A stretch of 64,000 nucleotides of DNA from Mangifera indica. Taxonomy: Eukaryota; Streptophyta; Magnoliopsida; Sapindales; Anacardiaceae. The stretch covers positions 2,716,001 through 2,780,000 of the forward strand of contig NC_058155.1 in the NCBI RefSeq assembly GCF_011075055.1, in the 5' to 3' direction. The notes beneath the pieces are model-generated. The model made no database searches. It was given only the letters and a program-made list of their open reading frames with translations, and was not told where the DNA came from. Every line of letters starts with the position of its first letter. The stretch's first letter is position 1. A program made the position numbers and the translations under genes. Below, in pieces: positions 58,416 through 64,000 of this stretch.

Positions 58416-59419
58416 TTTCTTGATTTACTAGGAATCTCCTCATGTAATTACTTAACACTTGAATTGCTAATCTGTCTGTTGATGCCAATTGTCAAATACC
58501 TGATGTATTATCAATAAAATTTCCAAGTTTTCAGAAGATTCAATCATGGTTGTGATTTCTCTCTTGAATTTATGACTTTATTTCTGTATTCTTGGCCTGG
58601 GGTTTTAACTATATTCAATTTTGTTATTATTGGATTTATTTATGAATTTTGGTTGAATGGATTTTATAGGATTAGTAATTTGTAATCAGTTTGGGTATTG
58701 ATGAATTGGAGCTTATTTTGTAGTGAAATTTTCTACAGGTGAAATTATTTTGTTATGGTTTGATCATCATGCAAGTGATAAACCAAAATCTATAAAGTTT
58801 TATTGCATTCCTGTCAACTTAAAATTTATTGTTCATTTCGTTCATCTTTTCATTATTAAATTATAAATTTCATCCAATTTGGGTATGCTTTGGCATAAAA
58901 TTTTGGTATGGGTTTCATGATTGCAGACAGACTAAAGTTCTTTAGAAGGGTTTTCAACAATAGTGCAATTTGAGGTGCTTGTGTATATTATTTGTTATAA
59001 AGTCAGTATTTACGATTTAGCAAAGTAGGGAGCATGCTGTGTGCTTTGTTGTGTATGTGGAAGAAGTAAAAGCTGTTGCTGAATGCTGAGGCATTACATT
59101 GTAGATTTCGTGAAGCTGTTGATGCAGGATTTCTTACTTGATGAAATAATTATGGAGACTTAATTCTGAATGATTTCATAATAAATTCTTCAAAAACATT
59201 ATTCATCTTGCTTGATTCTTGGTCTTCCTGTATTTTGTAAAATGTAATTTCTGTGTACTTGTCCAGATTTGCTGAGCTCTAGATGTTTCATGTTTCTCTC
59301 AAGAGCATTTTTCAATTTAATTGTCCTTGTGGACTTAAAATTTTGCAAACATACAAAACCATAAAGACTTATTTTATTTCTTTTTAAAACAAAATCTCAA
59401 AATCTTTCCTAATTTACAA
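58416..59419. other. 3' flanks of J-like gene 1 and coiled-coil gene 1
   Basis: The genes are convergent, so both 3' UTRs lie here. TATCAATAAAATTTCCAAG (58508) is a likely polyadenylation region, conserved at 61556 in unit 2. No other coding sequence was seen. Confidence 0.55.
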
Positions 59420-60377
59420 CTACTTCTCAACTCGTTTAACATTATGCTTTTTAAACCTGCGAATCTGCATCCTTCTATATCTTGCTTGTGCAGCCAACGC
59501 CTTCCTTTCACTTTTATCAAGACTGCTTACATTTTCTGCTGTATCATCCATGATCAACGGTGGATGATGTACCAAGTAACAACTTTGCTGCTTCTCATCT
59601 GGAATATTCAACATGGCTGCATGATGTAAATTCGGTTGGCTTGATGAATCTTCCTTTGGAAGTTCAAGAATTAGCTGTGGAAAGAAAATATTAATATGTC
59701 TTTCACCGAAAAAAAGAAAAAAAAACCCACCAGGGGATATGTGAAAAAAGATCATAATATACCACCTGTTTCTTGGCTTTAAGACTTAAATTCAGAAGTT
59801 TCTGTTTATCGTAATAGCATTGCACATGCTTTATTTCCTGTAAAAAGAGAGCAAAAAGATCAGGATAATGTTCAAAGACTGGGATTGAATTTTGAGATAC
59901 CATAAACATGAAAAAATTACCTCTTTCAAAACCTCTTTGCGTTTAGTTAACTCTTCAATCTTCTCTAACAAAAGAATTTTCCTCTGCAGTAAACAGAGCA
60001 TTGCCATAAAAAGAAGAAAATCAGATTGCTAAAAAAAAACCCTAAAAAAAAAAAAATACCCTTTTAACAGAAACCTTTCTTCTAGATTGTTTAGACTTGT
60101 CATATTCACTGGGAGGGAATAATAGAGGTGTTGCGGGACACAGAGCCCTAGGCTTCTCAATCTCAGGGATAAAATTAGAGCCCACGGGAGAAGATCTTCT
60201 TCTCATTCTTCCCCAAGAAAGCTGATGAAAAGACTCGGATTCAAAAACTAGTTGTGGAAGTTGCAGTAAAATTTCTGCAACTTCAAACTCAGTTTCATCA
60301 AACTGGGTTCCATCCCTGAACATGGCACCATTTAGATGCTGATGCTGTGAAGTAGCGCCACTAGTACTAGGTTTCAT
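59420..60377 (-). CDS. Leucine-rich coiled-coil protein, copy 1, four exons, function unknown
   Basis: Exons on the minus strand are 60377-60060, 59983-59921, 59837-59763 (or -59766) and 59674-59420. The product is about 236 residues. The N-terminal part holds FDETEFEVAEILLQLPQLVF (26-45) and a basic WGRMRRRSS (55-63). A Pro-rich linker has PATPLLFPPSE. Residues 100-150 form a basic coiled coil (LLLEKIEELTKRKEVLKEEI), bZIP-like in look but without the bZIP N-x7-R signature. The C-terminus is basic (RYRRMQIRRFKKHNVKRVEK). I prefer the GTATAT donor for exon 3 because the alternative GTGG donor is lost (ATGG) in copy 2. The basic clusters suggest a nuclear protein. I do not recognise a named family. 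Confidence 0.75.
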
Positions 60378-60959
60378 GATGAAATCTAAAGATAAAGATG
60401 GGTGTAAATTTGAAGCAAAATACAAGAAGGCTGAGTTTATGGGAGAGAGGGCGGGAAAGAGAAGGCTAAGTTTGAAGCATGATTCCTTGGAGACAGAATT
60501 TTGGTCTATAAAGGAAAATAAAAATTAAATCCTAACTTGGCAGGATGTGACTTATGACACTTGTCGATATAAGGGAGAAGAAGATTGGACTAGGATTTAT
60601 TTCAACCCAGCTTCATTATCAACTTAACTAATTAACGTCTCTTTTCTTGGCGCCTGTTTTCAAAAATCTGTTTCAAATTTAAAAGTCATGTAAATCCGTT
60701 AGGCACGTAGTTTTGGCGCGTAAATTAACGGTTCCTTTTAGTTTTAGGATTAGGGTTTGATAATGGCTTACTTGTAACGCAATTAATATCAAGCTCAATC
60801 CTCTATATAACTCTTTAACGCTCCAAATACCAGAATTTTCTAAAACACACTTTTCTTTGTTCTCTCTTTCTCTCAGAAATTCAAGTTGCAATTCTCTATT
60901 CTTAAACCTCTGTTTCTCTTTGTTCTTTGATAATTCTTCTGTTTGCATTTGAAACAACA
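60378..60959. promoter_or_regulatory. Divergent promoter between coiled-coil gene 1 and J-like gene 2, with E2F-type sites
   Basis: The 582 bp between two divergent starts carries GGCGGGAAAG at 60450-60459, TTCTTGGCGCC at 60645-60655 and TTTTGGCGCG at 60711-60720, three good matches to E2F-type sites. TATATAA at 60804-60810 fits the J-like gene 2 TATA box. Sites facing both genes suggest S-phase or dividing-cell expression, but this is inferred from motifs. Confidence 0.5.
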
Positions 60960-61463
60960 ATGACGGAAGTGATGCTTGATACTGCCAAGGAGGAGTTCTT
61001 GAAGAACAATTTCGCAGGTGCATATAGGTGGGCTCTTTCCGCAAAGCTTGTGGATCCGTTCTTTGATTCTGTTGATCGCTTTTTGGAGGTGTATCGTATA
61101 CACTTTGATCACTCTCATAAGAGAACCAAGAACGGAGAGATTAACTGGTACGCTGTTCTGAACTTCCAAACCGATGGGCTTCCTTGTCGGGCCATCACAC
61201 ACCGATATGTCAAAATCGCAAAGATGATAAACCCGGATGAGTTTCAGTGCGTTGCTGCCCCTGGAGCTATGAAACTCATAACCACCGCTTGGGAGATCCT
61301 TGGGGAAGCCAAGAGTCAGTGGAATTATCATGTTCGTGCTGGTTTGAAGCTGCCTGACCCGTTGGATTATATGCCAGAAATACCGCCAATTAAGAAGCAG
61401 AGTTTGGTTGGCGGTGAAAAATCTCATAGTCAACATGGGAGTGGGCTTTGTGTAGGGTTTTAG
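60960..61463 (+). CDS. J-domain-like protein lacking HPD, copy 2 (167 residues)
   Basis: This is the tandem paralogue of 57921-58415 and shares most residues with it. It starts with the same MTEVMLDTAKEEF in the same context (AACAACAATGACGG) and has the same NPD in place of HPD (residues 91-93). It differs mainly after residue 131, where PLDYMPEIPPIKKQS replaces a shorter segment. Upstream in-frame codons to 60927 belong to the leader. Most differences from copy 1 are single substitutions without frameshifts, which suggests both copies are under constraint. Confidence 0.8.
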   Translation: MTEVMLDTAKEEFLKNNFAGAYRWALSAKLVDPFFDSVDRFLEVYRIHFDHSHKRTKNGEINWYAVLNFQTDGLPCRAITHRYVKIAKMINPDEFQCVAAPGAMKLITTAWEILGEAKSQWNYHVRAGLKLPDPLDYMPEIPPIKKQSLVGGEKSHSQHGSGLCVGF

Positions 61464-62927
61464 TTTCTTGATTTACTAGGAATCTCCTCATGTAATTACT
61501 TAACAGTGGAATTTGTAATCTGTTTGTTGATGCCAATTGTCAAATACCTGATATATTATCAATAAAATTTCCAAGTTCCCAAAAGATTCAATCATGGTTG
61601 TGATTTTTTTCTCTTGAATTTATGATTTTATTTGTATATTCTTGAATTGGGGTTTTAACTCCATTCATTTATTTATTGTTGGATTTATTTGAGAATTGTA
61701 GTTCAATGGGCTTTATAGGATTAGTGATTTGTAATCAGTTTGGGTATTGATGATTGGAGCTCATTTTATAGTGAAATCGTCTACAGGTGAAGTTATCTTG
61801 TTATATAGTTTGATCATCATGTAAGTAATGAAGCAAAATCTTTGAAATTTTATTGAATTCCCGTGAATGTACAATTTATCGTTCATTTCATTCATCTTTT
61901 CATTATTAAATTATCAGTTTCATTCAATTGGGTGTTGATTTTTTGGCTAGGTTTCATGATTTTTTTGGTGGAGGAGCTTGGAATTTTTATAATTATGTTG
62001 ATTTTTTGTGAAATCTGGTATGGGTTTCATGAATGTGGAACCCATACCAGACTACAGTCCAGTAGAAGGGTTTCAACAATAGTGCAATTTCAGCTGGTTG
62101 TATATATTCTTTGTTATAAAGTCGTAATAAATTATTCTACAGGAATATTCAGCCTTGCTTGATTCTTGTTCCATTTACTGTGTTTTCGTAAAATACATGC
62201 AATATCTGTGTAGTTCCAGTATTTAAAGTTGAGAGGTCTTGAATGGGAGTCCTAAACTCATTACTTTTGTGAATGTCTTGTTTGTCCATTAGAATTTGTA
62301 CTGTGTATGCATCCAATATTTGCAAATGGTTTATGCCCTTCCGCTTCATCTATGTAAGAGGAGATGTATTCCAGCTAAAATGATTTAGAAGCTTGGAAAA
62401 GTTGGTATGTAACTCTAGATGTTGTGGGATCTAGATGGCTGCTGTGGTAACTTATAAGAATGTAGGAATGCAGTAATTGAAGTAGTGGAATGGGTGGTTG
62501 CGTTTGTTTGGTGTGGATGTAATGAAAGTAAAAGACATTGCTGAGGTATCAGAGTCCAGATCTGGTAAGCTCTAGTTATTTGATGTTTCGCCCAAGAGCA
62601 AATTTCAATTTAATTGAGAACTTTGTAAACATACAAAACCATAAAGACTTATTATGAGATGCTTTGGACATTGTCCCACAGGATTGCATTTGTACATAGT
62701 AAACTCTTTGTAAAATTAGCTTCTGTAATTCATTTAGATGTTGGTGAAATTCTTAGCTTCTTCCTTCTGTGTGTTATGAGAACTTAATGATTTCCAGTCA
62801 TGAACTTGAACTATACGATGCGCTTGAATTGGCATTGAAATTGATTTAAATTCCAAAGTTAGACTTGGCATGATGATCTCCTGAAACAAAATCTCGAAAT
62901 CTTTCCTAATTTACAACTACTTTCAAC
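61464..62927. other. 3' flanks of J-like gene 2 and coiled-coil gene 2
   Basis: Convergent 3' regions, partly aligned with 58416-59419 (shared CAATCATGGTTGTGATTT, TGTAATCAGTTTGGGTATTG) with added sequence. A local inverted pair GGTATGGGTTTCATGAATGT (62019) / CCCATACC (62041) forms a small hairpin. No gene was seen. Confidence 0.5.
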
Positions 62928-63949
62928 TCATTTACAACTGGGATAACGTAGTTTAACATTAAGCTTCTTAAACCTGCGAATCTGCATCCTTCTATATCTT
63001 GCTTGTGCAGCCAATGCCTTCTTTTCCCTTTTATCAAAACTGCTAACATTTTCTGCAGTATCATCCATGATCAACGGTGGATGATGTACCGAGTAAGAAC
63101 TTTGCTGCTGCTTGTGCTTCTCATCTGGAATATTCAACATGGCTGCATGATTCAAATTCGGTTGGGCTGATGAATCTTGCTTTGGAAGTCCAAGAATTAG
63201 CTGTGGAAAAGGAAACCAGATTAATTTTTTTCCAAAAAAAGAAAAGAACCCATCAGGGGATTTGTAAGAAAAGATTATAATATACCATCTGTTTCTTGGC
63301 TTGAAGACTTAAATTCAGAAGTTTTTGTTCATCGTAATAGCCTTGTAAATTCTTTATTTCCTGTAAAAAGAGAGAAAAAAGATCAGGATAATGTTCAACA
63401 ATTGGGCTTGAATTTTGAGATACCATTGACAGAAAACAATTACCTCTTTCAAAAACTCTTTGCTTTTGCTTAACTCTTTAATCTTCTCCAACAAATCTTC
63501 TTTTTTCTGTAGTAAACAGAGAATCGCCATAAAAAAAAGGAAATCAGAATAAAAAAGCCTTGAAAGCCACAAAACAGACAAAACCCTTTGAAAAAAAACA
63601 TACCCTTTTAAGAGAAACCTTCTTCTTAGACTGCTTAGACTTGTCATTGGATTCACTGGGAGGGAATGATAAAGGCGTTGCAGGGCTCAGAGCCCTAGGC
63701 CTCTCAATCTCAGGGGTAGAATTAGAACCCACGGGAGGCAAAGAAGGACCGTCAGTTTTAGAATATCTTCTTCTGTTTCTTCCCCAAGAAAGCCGATGCA
63801 AAGACTGATTCAAAAACTAGTCGCGGAAGTTGCAGCAAAATTACTGCAACTTCAAACTCAGTTTCGTCAAACTCGGTTCCATTCATGGACATGGCAACAT
63901 TTAGATGCTGATGATGACAACTAGTGCTACTAGTACTAGGTTTCATCAT
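62928..63949 (-). pseudogene. Leucine-rich coiled-coil protein, copy 2, frameshifted in exon 1
   Basis: The four-exon layout of copy 1 is kept: 63949-63604, 63506-63444, 63360-63286 and 63200-62928. Exon 1 has a 2-bp deletion near 63808. Copy 1 reads AAGACTCGGATTC on the plus strand at the matching place; copy 2 reads AAGACTGATTC. The N-terminal frame therefore ends soon after, at GKKQKKIF, while the second frame carries WGRNRRRYS and the rest of the protein. Exons 2-4 are open (DLLEKIKELSKSKEFLKE; RYRRMQIRRFKKLNVKLRYP) and end at a later stop than copy 1. A protein starting inside exon 1 is possible, so it is a probable pseudogene, a truncated gene or an assembly error. Confidence 0.65.
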
Positions 63950-64000
63950 GAAAACTAAAGATAAAGATGGCTCTTAATACAAGAAGGCTAAGTTTGAGGG

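Larger units (their letters stand above)
57600..60500. repeat. Tandem gene duplication, unit 1
   Basis: This unit holds promoter, J-like gene (+), spacer and coiled-coil gene (-). It aligns with unit 2 (60640-64000) from the GGCGC-containing promoter block (TGTAAATCCGTTAG in both) through both genes and parts of the spacer (TGGATTTATTTATGAATTTTG-type segments, shown in general form). It is a direct duplication of about 3 kb. Confidence 0.85.
60640..64000. repeat. Tandem gene duplication, unit 2
   Basis: This is the direct copy of unit 1 with J-like gene 2 and coiled-coil copy 2. It runs to the right edge of the window, so whether a third unit follows is unknown. Confidence 0.8.

Overview
The window is nuclear DNA of a flowering plant, almost certainly a eudicot. 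It is AT-rich, its genes are split by GT-AG introns, and it holds plant-specific families: chloroplast aspartokinase-homoserine dehydrogenase, a clade-B PP2C, the meiotic protein PTD and a plastid-type VTT/DedA protein. Most of the rest is transposon-derived. The species cannot be told from the sequence. Exon coordinates below are my own spliced reconstructions, checked for reading-frame continuity by hand.

Layout. About 1-2.8 kb: 5' three exons of AK-HSDH on the minus strand, running off the left edge. 3.2-7.2 kb: two terminal-inverted-repeat (TIR) elements with 9-bp target duplications (Mutator-like, MULE). 7.4-19.0 kb: a direct tandem duplication of a gene-free segment of about 2.7 kb; the first copy is split by a dead 6.2-kb Ty1/copia element. 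20.9-23.2 kb: a five-exon PP2C gene. 24.4-28.1 kb: an eight-exon PTD gene on the minus strand. 28.5-30.4 kb: a long-armed foldback element carrying hAT-type MITEs. 30.5-32.0 kb: a four-exon gene for a 122-residue protein I do not recognise.

About 32.8-44.1 kb is one large degenerate MULE with long TIRs. It carries a decayed MuDR-type transposase gene and a convergent, broken DUF1985-Ulp1-type gene. The latter is interrupted by a 4.1-kb TIR element, which holds a probable solo LTR, which holds another TIR element: four nested levels, with exact 9-bp target duplications at levels 2 and 4. 44.9-49.6 kb: a seven-exon chloroplast VTT/DedA gene. 51.6-55.6 kb: a young LTR retroelement with 995-bp LTRs that encodes only gag plus a protease remnant. 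56.2-57.5 kb: a TIR element nested inside another.

57.6-64.0 kb: a tandem duplication of a two-gene unit. Each unit has an intronless J-domain-like gene (+) with NPD in place of HPD, followed by a four-exon gene (-) for a leucine-rich coiled-coil protein. Putative E2F-type sites (TTTGGCGC, GCGGGAAA) lie in the promoters, including the shared divergent promoter between the two units. The second coiled-coil copy has a 2-bp deletion that breaks its frame. The strongest leads are the two-gene MULE with its nested insertions, the CpG-rich cores of the MULE-like TIR family, the gag-only retroelement and the J-like/coiled-coil gene pairs.
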